A stretch of 64,000 bases of DNA from Seminavis robusta. Taxonomy: Eukaryota > Bacillariophyta > Bacillariophyceae > Naviculales > Naviculaceae. How positions within the stretch are numbered: the first letter of the stretch is position 1; every line of letters starts with the position of its first letter. The notes under the pieces were generated by a model. It was not told the DNA's origin, made no database searches, and saw nothing but the letters and a program-made list of their open reading frames with translations. Positions 10,360-20,914 of this stretch are shown here, in pieces. Where the stretch lies: assembly GCA_903772945.1 (NCBI GenBank), contig CAICTM010000270.1, forward strand, positions 1 to 64,000. Direction: 5' to 3'. The position numbers and the translations under genes were made by a program.

Positions 10360-11596
10360 ATGTTGGCGGCCGACAAGTTACAGCTCCAGAGCTCGCTGAA
10401 GCAGCAGGCAACAGCACTCAAGGAAAAGGAATTCACTCTACATCATTCCAATATGAGTAAGTTTGCTTTGGTTGTACCAACATGCAGTGTTGTACAGTAC
10501 AAGTCACTGATTCTGATGGTTGTTTCTTGTTTGCATTTTTTAATAGTGACGGTCGGGACACAAGCAGCCGTGTTGGCAGGCCTGGATATGACTATGTTTG
10601 TCGAGTTCAGTCCACCACCAAACTCTGAATGGGTAAGTTTCATTAAAAGAGAATGAATCCATCCCAAACCAATCCAGCTCAAATGGAACCAAGCAATGAT
10701 ATTCTTCCATGATCTCGGTTCTGCCTGCATACCCACGATTATTCTGTTCTCCTGATCACTAACTACTTTTCCATTCTCTACTCATGTTATTATATCATTG
10801 GTATTATCAGAATCCCGAAATGATTGGACGAGTACTCAAGTTTCTCTATTACATAACAATCACCTGTGCCTTTTGTGCCAATATGCTCGTGGTGTCGCAG
10901 ACCACTGTTCTCTCCGTGTTGGGGGCTGGAATGGCACTGCGAGGGCCCGATGGATCCATGATGACTGCCACCGACGGATTGTACGAAGAACGTACCAGTG
11001 TCTTTGCCGTCTTTGGAGTTGGCTTGGCGTGTACCCTAGGGAGTGTCATTGTCATTGTTTGGATCATTCTCCATTGGGAGGCCGCATTGGTATGCATGAT
11101 GATTACCATTGTCACATGCCGACAGGTATACCTCAATTATCAACGAGTCTGCGCACGATTTGATTTTGACGAATCGGAAACCGTCGACTTTAAAGACATC
11201 TTTGAAGGGGCTGCCAATATTCATACCTATCGACAAGAGTCGTCGACAAATCACTCTAGTAATGCACGCCACAGATATCATCCTCATCAGTCACACAAAA
11301 AAATGACACCCGATTCACGCAACAACAAACAACAGGCCAAACGAAAACAAAGTCGAAATCGGTATCATCATCATGGTCATCGAAATCAACAACATTACGA
11401 TGACGACCACTGGGATTACGACAACTCCAGACCGAGCTCGCCCTCCAGTAATGATGAAGTCGAACTCATGATTCCCAACGGTATGAACAGCCGAGGGGTA
11501 CAGCGGAGAGGGGGAAAGGTTTCCGCCAACAGCAGTACTGGGAGTCAAGATTCCAGGTCGGATATTCTCCCAGAGCATTACATACAAACCGTGTAG
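10360..11596 (+). CDS. Four-pass membrane protein, ORAI-like candidate
   Basis: Three exons: 10360-10456, 10547-10632 and 10811-11596 (GTAAGT donors, ATAG and TCAG acceptors), 322 aa. An amphipathic Lys/Gln-rich N-terminal helix (residues 6-25) leads into a first membrane segment, TQAAVLAGLDMTMFVEF (37-53). Its pattern and single Glu52 resemble the pore helix of ORAI calcium channels (TSALL.GFAMVAMVEV, Glu106 in human ORAI1). Three further hydrophobic segments follow, with a loop containing LYEERT where ORAI has PHERM. The C-terminus from about residue 180 is a cytosolic His/Asn/Arg-rich tail. Seen: the topology and the motif. Inferred: a store-operated or related Ca2+ channel. It might instead be an unrelated four-helix membrane protein. 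The protein needs both introns removed to be in frame. Confidence 0.7.
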
Positions 11597-12037
11597 TGTA
11601 GACTACTACTACATGCATGGATTTTTATTACTATTTTTGCACATAGACGTTATCTATCTATCTACGCCGCTGCAAGAGCATTTGTAAACACGCATAAGAT
11701 GCATCTATCATCCAGAATCCATCAATCAGATTCAAACCATTTGCTCGTGATGAAATGAAATTTAGGCGTCTTCAGAGGGCGCATCAAGGACATATTGCTT
11801 GGTTCGTGGCAGAGTCTTTCGTTATACAACTGGCTCCAAATGGATCAAATAATGAAGCTCTACTGGACCAATTGCACAAATATCGTACTGGTACCTGTAG
11901 GTATCTTGTCTGGTCGTCAGTGATGTTCTCTTGCAACGAGTCTTGCTGAAGCTGGAGGCATGAAGCGAGCAATTCGTGACTTGAATGTCATTTTTATTTG
12001 TGTTGCCATGCACACGAGTTCCGGTAGGGCACCAAAA
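11597..12037. other. convergent intergenic region with F-box gene relic
   Basis: 441 bases. The part at 11763-11810 resembles the start region of the neighbouring F-box gene (see the pseudogene entry). The rest shows nothing recognisable. Confidence 0.45.
11737..11810 (-). pseudogene. Relic of 5' end of an F-box gene copy
   Basis: On the minus strand, an ATG at 11793 opens MSLMRPLK before a stop after about 18 residues. The intact F-box gene 1.5 kb away begins MSLMRPKK at 13282. DNA similarity covers about 40 bases either side of the start (CATCAAGGACATA..G.TTGG, then TGGCAGAGTC). This looks like the only surviving end of a tandem duplicate. It also supports placing the true start at 13282. 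Confidence 0.5.
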
Positions 12038-13282
12038 CTAAGGCAGGAGAAAGGCTTCGATCTGCCCGTGCTCCCACCAAGGACCATCATGAGCTCTCTC
12101 AACACAATGATAGGCAAAGACTTCGTTCTTGCTTGAGTAAACTCCTTTGACACTTGCACTGGGCAACAGTGTTCGGACTAGCAGTGGCTGCTGTGCAGCA
12201 ACATATCGATTGACTTCGTAAATCTTTGGTACATCAGCGACGCTGTCTTTGTCTGGAATCCAACGGCCCTCCGAAATCCAATGGTAGCTTTGACTGGAAT
12301 GGAGGCTACCAGCAGAGTAAGAGACTTTCTTGAAGGATGGTTGGGACAGGGTGCCTATAGAGTCCAATACAGCTTTCCCAGTCTCCAAATCATATACGTC
12401 AGCCCGGAGGATCTTCGAAAAGGATTCACATTTTTCCATAGGAAACTGATCCATGACGCTTTGGCTGAGCCGGTGATCGTCTCGAACGTTCCCAGGAGGG
12501 CACTGGAGGGACATCCCATTTCTCCAGCGGCATTGGTACTCAAAAATCAGCATTCCTTCTTTTACCACAACTTCAACAGGATAGCGTTTTAGTTGAGGCT
12601 GTGCAGGAATTTTGATGTGGTGTAAGAAATCCAGGTTGCTGCCAATTCGCCAAACACTAACGGAATACTTGCTATCGGGAAAGAATAGCGCCACCAAGTA
12701 TTCACCACAAATCTGTAGAAAGCCAAGTGGGCATTCATCCTCTCCTTCATTTGGCATGTCATGGATTGGACTAGAATCTCCAGTGATGGCATTTACAAAT
12801 GTCCACTTGCCAGTTTTCGTATCCAAAACAATTATGGACAGATCCCGCGTCAGGAAAGCAAACGCAGAACCTCCACCAGCTAGTGGCACACCCACTGCTT
12901 GGAGATCCAAAGGAGCACAAACATTTGTGAGATCCACTTCGAATTCAAACTTGTTGAGAGGCAAGACTTGTGCTGCCATCCAAAGACACCGAGCAGGAAT
13001 GGAGGAGGGGGTTTTATTGTTGTTTGTGAAATGTGCTTGTAGGCGTTCTTTCCAGTCATTGCTAACCAAATGGTTGACTTTGGTTTCATCCAGGTGTTGT
13101 TCAGCCACCGTATTTGCTGATCCCTTCCATGTCTTGCTCACTGAAGCAACTGTGAGCAGTTCCTTGGGCTTCAGGAAGGAAAGAATGCGACGGCGAGAGT
13201 CTTCCGTGAGGAGATTGTCATTGCCGTCATTTTTTGAGGGTGGGTCATATCGAGATTTCTTCTTAGGACGCATCAAGGACAT
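12038..13282 (-). CDS. F-box protein
   Basis: A 414-aa single-exon protein. The start is the ATG at 13282; the open frame extends five codons further up only through a TTG. Residues 24-55 form an F-box (LLTEDSRRRILSFLKPKELLTVASVSKTWK), the Skp1-binding motif of SCF ubiquitin ligases. The remainder (about 90-414) is mixed beta-like sequence with repeated LDTKTGKW, YDLETGKAV and Trp-containing strands, suggesting a beta-propeller-like substrate-binding region, although no canonical Kelch or WD repeat is obvious. It would select proteins for ubiquitination; the target is unknown. Confidence 0.8.
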   Translation of the reverse strand: MSLMRPKKKSRYDPPSKNDGNDNLLTEDSRRRILSFLKPKELLTVASVSKTWKGSANTVAEQHLDETKVNHLVSNDWKERLQAHFTNNNKTPSSIPARCLWMAAQVLPLNKFEFEVDLTNVCAPLDLQAVGVPLAGGGSAFAFLTRDLSIIVLDTKTGKWTFVNAITGDSSPIHDMPNEGEDECPLGFLQICGEYLVALFFPDSKYSVSVWRIGSNLDFLHHIKIPAQPQLKRYPVEVVVKEGMLIFEYQCRWRNGMSLQCPPGNVRDDHRLSQSVMDQFPMEKCESFSKILRADVYDLETGKAVLDSIGTLSQPSFKKVSYSAGSLHSSQSYHWISEGRWIPDKDSVADVPKIYEVNRYVAAQQPLLVRTLLPSASVKGVYSSKNEVFAYHCVERAHDGPWWEHGQIEAFLLP

Positions 13283-13701
13283 ACTGTTTGGTTTCAATGG
13301 CAGAGTCGAGTCAGTCTCTCTGGCCAGCTACAGCTTGTTACGGTTGACGGCAGGTTCCAATGCTAATGATCAATCAACAAACTCTGAAGGATCGTCGGGG
13401 CTTTTGTCAACATTGTGAGCGAACGACTGTTGCTCGTTTTGTCGCGATTCGGCTTGAGACACGAATCGTTCATGATTCGATTGCATCCGATCTTGGACAG
13501 AGGCGTCAAAGCTGCATGACAAAACCGGTGGGGAGGCTGGCTGCATGGTGGCCGAGGGCAAAGCAAAGACTTCAAGCGCGGGAGCATGTCACAAAACCCA
13601 GAACCCAGCAAGCGAAAAGCAGCCAAAAGTAACCAGGCAAAGCAAGCCATATCATCAATCTCATTAGTCTAGCCTAGCTAGTCATTTCACTTCCACCAAC
13701 C
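13283..13701. other. divergent promoter region
   Basis: About 420 bases between divergent genes. A TCTAGCCTAGCTAGTC stretch lies about 20 bases upstream of the plus-strand ATG. Confidence 0.4.
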
Positions 13702-14724
13702 ATGGGCTGGCTGAATAGTTTATTTCAAAAGGGCAGATCGAAAGATGACACAGCGGCCATGACGAACAGTTTTTTCTTTGGTAGCTTCCAACCGATTGAA
13801 TTCCACGTGATTAACGAGTTGAACAAACCCATCAATATCACAGTGTTCAATGAAGATCCCGTGGAGATTGGACCTGAGGAAGAAGACGAAGAGGAAGAAG
13901 AAGAAGGCAGTGACCTTTTTAATGGATTCGAGCCGATATCCATCCAAAATGGCGTCCTACCAGGTCAAGAGTGGGCCTATCGACGGACTTGCGCTTGCAT
14001 GGATTGTCACATTGGGACCATCAAAGTGGATTCGATCGACGGTGGCAGGTCCTTTTACGTGGATGGACAAAAGTGTCACGATAAAGACCCCAGTTTGAGT
14101 GTCGTCAAGACGCTCAATGATGAAGAAACCGTCAACTTTGATGTCAGTTTGCGGGGATCCGCATGGAAAGAAGAAGAAGACGAAGAGATCATGACGATTG
14201 AAATTCAACAAAATGAAGAGACTGGCTTTGTCGTGGTCGATTTAATTCTAGAATACAAAGCCAAGAAAATGCTCAAGGGACATTTGCCTTCGGAAGTAAG
14301 ATTCAGTCAACACACACTCGAAGCCAGTGTCGCCATGCTCGAATGCAATTTCAGATTCAATGGAGCACAACCCTCCAAAGCCAGCCAACATACCATTGCC
14401 AGTGCCAAAAAGAGACTCTCCGATTCCAGTAGTGCCAGACGAACTTCCGGGGTCTCCATTGCCTCGGCGGCCAGAAAACGATCCTCGGATGCCAGCATGA
14501 GTGTCATGTCCTTTGCGGAATCCGTGTGTAGTAAAGCCACTGTGGGCACTCATGGAACCGTCACATCCATTAGTCAATCTACCAGGAGTCGCAGGGGACG
14601 AAAAAAGAAACACAGCCGCAGAAGAAAAACGTCTCTCGGTCTCTTTCTCGAACAACAACAACAACAAGCACCCCCACCAAACGATCGAACGCTGCAACAA
14701 GCCATCATGGACAAGTATACCTAA
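13702..14724 (+). CDS. Unknown acidic/basic protein
   Basis: A 340-aa single-exon protein with ATG in a good context (ACCATGGGC). I do not recognise the family. Residues 32-200 look like a folded beta-rich domain: EFHVINELNKPINITVFNEDP, then an acidic run of Glu/Asp (57-68), a Cys cluster RRTCACMDCHIG, FYVDGQKCHDKD, and alternating hydrophobic strands VVVDLILEYKAKKML. Residues 225-310 are Ser/Ala/Arg-rich and disordered, ending in a strongly basic patch (RSRRGRKKKHSRRRK) that could be a nuclear localisation signal. A short Gln run follows. The opening 'wrapper' of strands recalls small beta-sandwich domains, but that is only an impression. Confidence 0.75.
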   Translation: MGWLNSLFQKGRSKDDTAAMTNSFFFGSFQPIEFHVINELNKPINITVFNEDPVEIGPEEEDEEEEEEGSDLFNGFEPISIQNGVLPGQEWAYRRTCACMDCHIGTIKVDSIDGGRSFYVDGQKCHDKDPSLSVVKTLNDEETVNFDVSLRGSAWKEEEDEEIMTIEIQQNEETGFVVVDLILEYKAKKMLKGHLPSEVRFSQHTLEASVAMLECNFRFNGAQPSKASQHTIASAKKRLSDSSSARRTSGVSIASAARKRSSDASMSVMSFAESVCSKATVGTHGTVTSISQSTRSRRGRKKKHSRRRKTSLGLFLEQQQQQAPPPNDRTLQQAIMDKYT

Positions 14725-15621
14725 TAAGGCGAGGGGATTGCTGCTACTATAATATAGTGCGGGAGCAGAGGGAGAGATGGACGGCAGTCAACGTTCTTCA
14801 AAACATATTTTTTGATGCATCATGAGTGGCCGACCGAAGCCGTCCCACCGTGATAAACAAAAGCCATAGCTACCTTGCGGTAGTGCGGCTGGTGACTGGA
14901 CCGGGGAAGCACAGATGATAATGGGTGCCCTGCTTTTTTGAAAAGATTCATAATTGTATTTTTTGATGGATCAACTAACTGTTCAAGGAACACTCAATCA
15001 GCAGTCGAGATACAATTAGCTAGCTAGAATACACAGTCCCCTCGAACCTATGAGAAGAGTCTAAACCCTCTGCAAGTCATCGTCCCCCGGAGAATTTAAT
15101 TGTGGAGTTTCGCCAAGCCAAAGTTACCAGTGATGGGCTTGTGGTCATCCCGGAAACCAACCTGGAATCTCTTAGCTTTATGGACTTTGGGTTGTCTTCT
15201 ACCGTAGTCGTTCGAACCTACTTCAAAGGACACCTTCGAACCAAAGGACACACAATGGATTTGTCATTGAGTTCGCTGGATCGAGGCAGGTAATATACCA
15301 TAGCACTGACACGCAATGTGGTACCGTACATACGGTATGTCATGCAGGATTCGTGACTACTGAACGTATGTTGGGGTCTTTGCCGTCTTTGCAGACTTGC
15401 ATACGGTGGCGGTATCTTCACTGCCATGTGCCAAGACAAAACAGTACAGTACTCTAGCAGGCACCCAACACAATTGAGCCTCAGCCTTTGAGCTTTGAGC
15501 CTTTACCATTATTAATTGCTCATGCGCCGACTGCAAAGTTGCAAAGTTAGTTGTTGTGGACTAAGAGGGCGGTGTTGACCCAGCATCAGTGCGAAAGGCT
15601 CCCATTTATTAGTGTTTGGAC
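14725..15621. other. gene-free stretch
   Basis: About 900 bases between two plus-strand genes. It contains a TAGCTAGCTAG word near 15018 and TACCGTACATACGGTA near 15321. No coding sequence or RNA recognised. Confidence 0.45.
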
Positions 15622-17937
15622 ATGAAGAAGGGAGATGCTAGTGCAGCCCAAACTACCGAAGTCGGCGATGTTGAAAACTCTTCGGCACTTGAACCACCCT
15701 ACCTTGCCTCTGGCGCTGATAATACCGCACCGGCAAGTCCCTCGAATACCGATGCAGAAACGAAGTTGGCATTGCCAGCACCCGAAGATATCAAATCTCG
15801 GTTGCAGGAGCGACACGGTCGGCGGGAACGCCAGCCTTCAACGACACCCACAAGGATACAGCACACCACCGACACCAGTGTGCTAGGCGAGAAGCGACGA
15901 ATCTCTGAAAGGTCCACGGAAGCAAGAGCAAGAAGAAACGAACAGCAGCAGCAAGACAGCAATGACTCCAGAGCCGGTGGAGACGACACCAGTGTGCTGG
16001 GCGAGAAGCGACGAATCTCTGAAATGTCCAAAGAAGCAAGAGCGAGAAGGAGCGAACCGCAACAGGAAGACAACGATGACTCCAGAGCCGGTGGAGATGA
16101 AGAAATCTGTATACCACAACAAGCAGGTGAACCCGAAGAAGAGAGCGACAAATCTGATGAAGAAGAGAAATCCAATAATAATGAGAATCCACCGGTGCTA
16201 ATTGAAGCAGAAGCTGTTAATGTTGACCTAGAACAACAACGGCTCGAAGAGGCAGAAGAGTTTGGTAGACAGCAAGTTCTGCAAAATGTCGTTATGGCGG
16301 AAGCCCATGCTGTGCCCCGACGAGAAGAATCACGTAGCAGTCAATTCTGGTTAGCTGCAGTCCTTCTGCTCGTGGGGGGCGCTATTGTTGTCGTTGTCCT
16401 GGTGGTGACCAATCGCGATCAGTCTTCGACACCCCCACAGGCAATCGTAGAAACAGATGGTACTCAGAACCCAGCATCTCCAACACCAGACGATGACCCA
16501 GCGACAGCCAATGAAACAATATCAACGGTTCAAGAGACTCTTGCACCCTCCGATCCACCGAGCCTGGACCCGCCCAATTCACCAAGTATAAGTCCATCCA
16601 ATCCACCGAGCATGGACCCGTCCAATCCACCAAGTATAAGTCCATCCAACAGCCACACACCAACTATGAGTCCAACAAGGCAGTGCTTCGAATCCCGCCT
16701 TCAGCTCGATGCAGCCCTGAAGTTATATCTTGACGACAGTGGACCCAACACAGCGATTGCAGATACGTTTGGTTGGCCAATGGGGGCTTGGTGTGTCTCC
16801 GGAGTGACTGATTTCACCAATTTGCTAGCAGACATGGCCGACCTTGACGAGAACATCAATGATTGGGATACATCGCAGGTGACTACAATGGAAGGGACGT
16901 TCAAAGGAGCAGTTTCCTTCAACCAGGAGCTATCCATGTGGAACACCGGGAAAGTCACTTCAATGGCCAATATGTTTCAGAACGCGGTGTCATTCAATCA
17001 AGATTTGTCCACCTGGGATGTATCGCAGGTGAGAATTTCACAGTACATGTTCCACAACGCTTCCATCTTCAATGGCGATGTCTCATCGTGGAACACGTCC
17101 AGCCTGGAGAGACCGGATTGGATGTTTGCATCAGCGAGTCGCTTCAATCGTGATTTGCCGTGGGATGTATCCCGTTTCCAATCGATGCAACTCATGTTTG
17201 CCCATACCGATGTCTTTAATGGCAACATTGAAGCTTGGGATGTGTCCAAAGTCGCTCACATGGGAGAGTCCTTTGCTAAAGCCAGTCGATTCAACAGAAA
17301 TATCTCTTCGTGGGACATCTCAAGAGTCGGAACCATCTGGTATATGTTTTGGGATGCTGACAGGTTTAACCAGGATATTTCGGGATGGAACGTTGCAAGA
17401 ATTTCAAGAATGCAGTCCATGTTTTTGGGCAATGGCGCCTTCAACCAGGACCTCTCTCGATGGAATGTGTCGAAGGTCAGGGAAGCACATTCCATGTTTC
17501 GATCAGCAAGTGCTTTCAACCAAGACATATCCGGATGGAATCTCACGTCGGCGACGGATTTGTCAAGGATGTTTACGCGTGCAACTTCGTTTAACCAGAA
17601 CCTTTGTCCTTGGGGACCGAGACTTCTGGAGACACTAAGCGCACATGAAATGTTTTTGGACTCGAACTGCATTGCTTCCTCTGGAACGCCATTTCAAAGG
17701 AATGGGACCTGGGAAGCCATGTGTTCCGTTTGCGAGCCCTGCACGACAGGTATCCTATCATTCGAGGGTTACGCCTGCTGTGCACAGAGTTGCGGTGACT
17801 GTGGCGGACCGAATTGTAGTGCTGGCTCCGGCTCTGGCGGAAACGATACCGATACTAGTAGCTGCTGCCAACATGTCATTTTGAGCGAAGGCAACTTTTG
17901 TGGAAGCTGGGACGATGAGGCATGCGTAATCCCTTGA
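15622..17937 (+). CDS. BspA/DUF285 surface protein with single transmembrane anchor
   Basis: A 771-aa single-exon protein starting at the ATG at 15622. Order of parts: an acidic/basic cytosolic region (1-241) that contains two nearly identical 38-residue repeats (84-121 and 122-159, both beginning DTSVLGEKRRISE); a membrane helix (about 242-263); a Pro/Ser stalk of PSNPPS units (295-350); then a run of BspA-type 26-residue repeats (about 380-680) with the hallmark FN..L..WD.S.V..M..MF pattern (DUF285, PF03382); and a Cys-rich C-terminus. The family forms bacterial and protist cell-surface adhesins. With no N-terminal signal peptide, the likely topology is type II, repeats outside. DUF285 genes are expanded in diatoms and may have been acquired by transfer. 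Ligand unknown. Confidence 0.88.
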   Translation: MKKGDASAAQTTEVGDVENSSALEPPYLASGADNTAPASPSNTDAETKLALPAPEDIKSRLQERHGRRERQPSTTPTRIQHTTDTSVLGEKRRISERSTEARARRNEQQQQDSNDSRAGGDDTSVLGEKRRISEMSKEARARRSEPQQEDNDDSRAGGDEEICIPQQAGEPEEESDKSDEEEKSNNNENPPVLIEAEAVNVDLEQQRLEEAEEFGRQQVLQNVVMAEAHAVPRREESRSSQFWLAAVLLLVGGAIVVVVLVVTNRDQSSTPPQAIVETDGTQNPASPTPDDDPATANETISTVQETLAPSDPPSLDPPNSPSISPSNPPSMDPSNPPSISPSNSHTPTMSPTRQCFESRLQLDAALKLYLDDSGPNTAIADTFGWPMGAWCVSGVTDFTNLLADMADLDENINDWDTSQVTTMEGTFKGAVSFNQELSMWNTGKVTSMANMFQNAVSFNQDLSTWDVSQVRISQYMFHNASIFNGDVSSWNTSSLERPDWMFASASRFNRDLPWDVSRFQSMQLMFAHTDVFNGNIEAWDVSKVAHMGESFAKASRFNRNISSWDISRVGTIWYMFWDADRFNQDISGWNVARISRMQSMFLGNGAFNQDLSRWNVSKVREAHSMFRSASAFNQDISGWNLTSATDLSRMFTRATSFNQNLCPWGPRLLETLSAHEMFLDSNCIASSGTPFQRNGTWEAMCSVCEPCTTGILSFEGYACCAQSCGDCGGPNCSAGSGSGGNDTDTSSCCQHVILSEGNFCGSWDDEACVIP
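15871..16098 (+). repeat. Tandem 114-bp duplication inside the DUF285 gene
   Basis: Two in-frame copies, 15871-15984 and 15985-16098, encoding the 38-residue repeats. The high identity suggests recent duplication. Confidence 0.8.
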
Positions 17938-18486
17938 AGTGGGTCAATCTGTAAGCTTTTCTGTGTCCTTTTTAAAAGCAAATAGTATCATTAGTTAGAC
18001 TGCAGAGGTTCAGGGGGCTTGAAATGATCCGAACCTTCCTTACCAGCGCAACTTGACATTATAGAGGACTGAGGTTTGTCCCTGGTGGCCTCGCCTTGGG
18101 GGGCTCTCTGGTGGGCCTATTTGTTTTGGGAGCATGGAGGACAATACCACCAAGGACAGGAACTGTCAATGGCACTTCTAGAACAGGTTCAAGTGCTTAG
18201 AGGGTACCAGTACGATGTACCGGTATGCGACGGAAGAGTCTTAGGCATGCAGGACCCTGCCTGGTCCAATATCCACGATGTGGAACGTGGAATAAGTTTA
18301 GTCACGATCCATTCGCGAATGGTTGGGTGCGCGGTCGATTGAGTCCCGTGAGAAAATAGAGCGAACAGCCCCAAAACCACGAAACACAGACCAGCAGCGT
18401 CCGCAATCAACAATAACAACAACAGAACAGCAATCGAAAACAGACAAGAAGAACTGCTGATAGAACACACAACAACAAAGTACACG
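17938..18486. other. gene-free stretch
   Basis: About 550 bases. CAACAACAACAAC-type runs lie close to the next start (18400-18480). No gene seen. Confidence 0.4.
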
Positions 18487-19458
18487 ATGCTTGATGACAC
18501 TGCCGACAACCCGTGGGCTAGCGCTGCCAATGATGCGGCCAAAACGTCCCTGCAAGTGACATCGACGGAAGCGACACCCGAAGAGGAAGAAGAAGTGGAC
18601 CCCGACAGCTGCGGTTTCATCACACTCTATCAAGTAATGCAAGTGTGGCACTTTCTGGATATTGTGCTGGGAGTTGTGATTTTGATTTATGGTTCCGTCA
18701 TGGCTCATTCCGCCTCTACGGTCGCCGTGGTATTTATCATTGGCTCTGGAGTTGTCTTGACGATTCGTGGTCTCAGCGGTGCACTGTCGCTGGGAACAGA
18801 AGACATGTGCCACCGTTGTGGCTTGTCCTTCTCGGCCGGTGCCTCTCCCATCATGGCCTGTACATGGTTTGTCTTGATGTTCATCAACTTGATCCTTCCG
18901 GGTCATGTCCGAAAATACCTCGAAGAACATCACATGCTCTGGAAATTTCTACAGAATTGGGAAAATTCACACAAATTCGCACTCACACTACTCTTATTTG
19001 GAGTCTTTCTTTTGGAATGTGTACGATGGCAATTGGTCTTGAACTTGCAACGAAAAATTCACATTCTGGAAGCCATGGAGGACGCCAGAGCCAGTGCGAG
19101 GGCAGCACGGCGCAATCGAATGGCGGATCGACCATGGTGGTTTTCTTCCAACAACGCACCGTCCGATCCCAACGACCCCTTGACGGATGCTTTGCTGCCT
19201 GTGACGGCCGAGCGACATGAACCGCGACAACAATCTACTGGCTGGTCCTTTTTGGGGAGACCCAAGCGCACCCATCGTGTCAGTCAAAATGTACGAGAAG
19301 ATGCCTCGGTCGATTTTGCGTCCATTCAAGATGATTGGGCCAGCCGTACCGAGGAAGACCCGTTCTGGTGGAGCCGAGAAGACGATAGCACCGCACCACC
19401 CACAGAAGAAGTGTCGTGGACCAAGGACAGTAGTAAAAAGTCACCAACGAGAAGGTGA
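18487..19458 (+). CDS. Unknown four-transmembrane protein
   Basis: A 323-aa single-exon protein, ATG at 18487. An acidic N-terminus (EEEEEVDPDSCG) is followed by four hydrophobic segments at about 55-75, 80-105, 122-138 and 160-178 (HFLDIVLGVVILIYG, VAVVFIIGSGVVLTI, MACTWFVLMFINLIL, FALTLLLFGVFLLEC), with CHRCG between the second and third. The C-terminal 140 residues are cytosolic, Arg/Ser/Trp-rich and disordered. The four-helix plan resembles tetraspanin- or MARVEL-like proteins, but no CCG motif is present and I cannot place the family. Likely a membrane organiser conserved among diatoms; function unknown. Confidence 0.8.
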   Translation: MLDDTADNPWASAANDAAKTSLQVTSTEATPEEEEEVDPDSCGFITLYQVMQVWHFLDIVLGVVILIYGSVMAHSASTVAVVFIIGSGVVLTIRGLSGALSLGTEDMCHRCGLSFSAGASPIMACTWFVLMFINLILPGHVRKYLEEHHMLWKFLQNWENSHKFALTLLLFGVFLLECVRWQLVLNLQRKIHILEAMEDARASARAARRNRMADRPWWFSSNNAPSDPNDPLTDALLPVTAERHEPRQQSTGWSFLGRPKRTHRVSQNVREDASVDFASIQDDWASRTEEDPFWWSREDDSTAPPTEEVSWTKDSSKKSPTRR

Positions 19459-20914
19459 TGAATGTAGCAGAATTGCATTGTGGTTGTTATTGTGTGCGAC
19501 ATAACTCCATTGTTTCTGTTCAAAAAGTCCGTGGCAATGTAGAGTAAAGATGATAAGGCACTTTACAAAGGAAGAGGCACGTCAGATTCAACTGGAGACA
19601 CGAGGGAGCAATCTGATTCCGGTAATAGTACCTGCACGAGGAGTCGAGGGGCGGCCACCGAGTCGAGTCGTTTGGTATCAGAATGATATAATCAATGTAG
19701 AGACGGTACCGTACACGTTTACTCCCGTGGTGGACTCAATGAGCTGCCATTCGATGAATGGTGCCACCAAGCTCCTGTTGGTCAAAAGATGCAAAGCGGT
19801 TTCTGGCCAAAAGGACGGAGAAACAAAAATCTAGCTATAACAGTTTGCAACTTCTGTAACCTTACTGACATTGGCACCTGAGGTGGAATAGCAACTACCA
19901 GATAGTGGCATGGGTTCTTGTACTCTACCATAGTGGTAGAGGAAGATTGGATGCACCAAGCAGAACAAATACAGCTAAAAAGAGGGGTGACGAACTCATG
20001 CGACCGATGCACACGAGGAGCCATCCGCACTAAACACGAATAGCAACAGCACCAACACCAGGACAGACAAAGATGCTCATCATCCATTGTAACTTCATAT
20101 TGTGCATCAAACTCTCTTCCAAGACGCGCTTGTCTCGGCTGCCATATCATATCAAAAAACCAGCCCAGCAGCATGTCCTTCGTGCGCACCTGGAAGAAAC
20201 CCCAAGTACTGACAGCACAACGTTCAATATCATGTATGTGAGGTACAGGTATTGATTTCCTTCGAACACTGCCATTCAAGATGACCACCGGCTCAGCCAG
20301 AGAGTCATTGTTCATTTTGGTATGAGAGACAAAGAGAGGGTAGCTAGCCCAAGAAAAGTCCTCCGGACGAAAGTGAAGTTTGGAGACTGGGGAAGCTGTT
20401 GCGGGCACCTACAAATGTCTGTTGTTTCACCCAAACACTTGTCCAACGGGTTTATTACTCTGGCAATGATTCTGTCATCCATTCCAGAAAAGGCGACCAT
20501 TGGATAGCAGAACCATGGAGGAGACAGAGACACAGAAATCGATGAGGATGATCAAAAGGCTCCTGGAGAGCAACTCAGGAAGTCTTCGCAGGGAAAATGA
20601 TGCGCAGGTTGAAACCTCTCATCATTAGCTAGCCATCCATCAGAATGCTTGAGAACCTAGCTAGGAATCAACGGTAACTCAATTTCTTTGATAGAGTAGA
20701 TCGTACCAAGTATCTAGCTAATGGCTATATCACGTAGTGGCTATCGTAGATCGAATTAGTGGTTCTGACAAAGACAGCAGCAGCCGTCAAGCCTCGGCTC
20801 ACAACCCACAACCCACAAGCGATCGAGTGAAGGAAGGTTGTACCAGGTACCGGTGCCTTGCATAGTACCGCTACCAGCCTGGTACTGTAGCAGCTTTCTA
20901 CAGCTCTTTCTACC
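19459..20914. other. gene-free stretch
   Basis: About 1.45 kb. Minus-strand open frames (19782-20408) exist but look like chance: Cys/Trp/Met-rich with no domain. GTAC-rich palindromic words appear at 19705 and 20850-20920, next to the MITE. Confidence 0.45.

Noticed and set aside
19782-20408. 208-aa minus-strand open frame
   Set aside because: Cys/Trp/Met-rich with no domain, poor start context; looks like chance in gene-free DNA.
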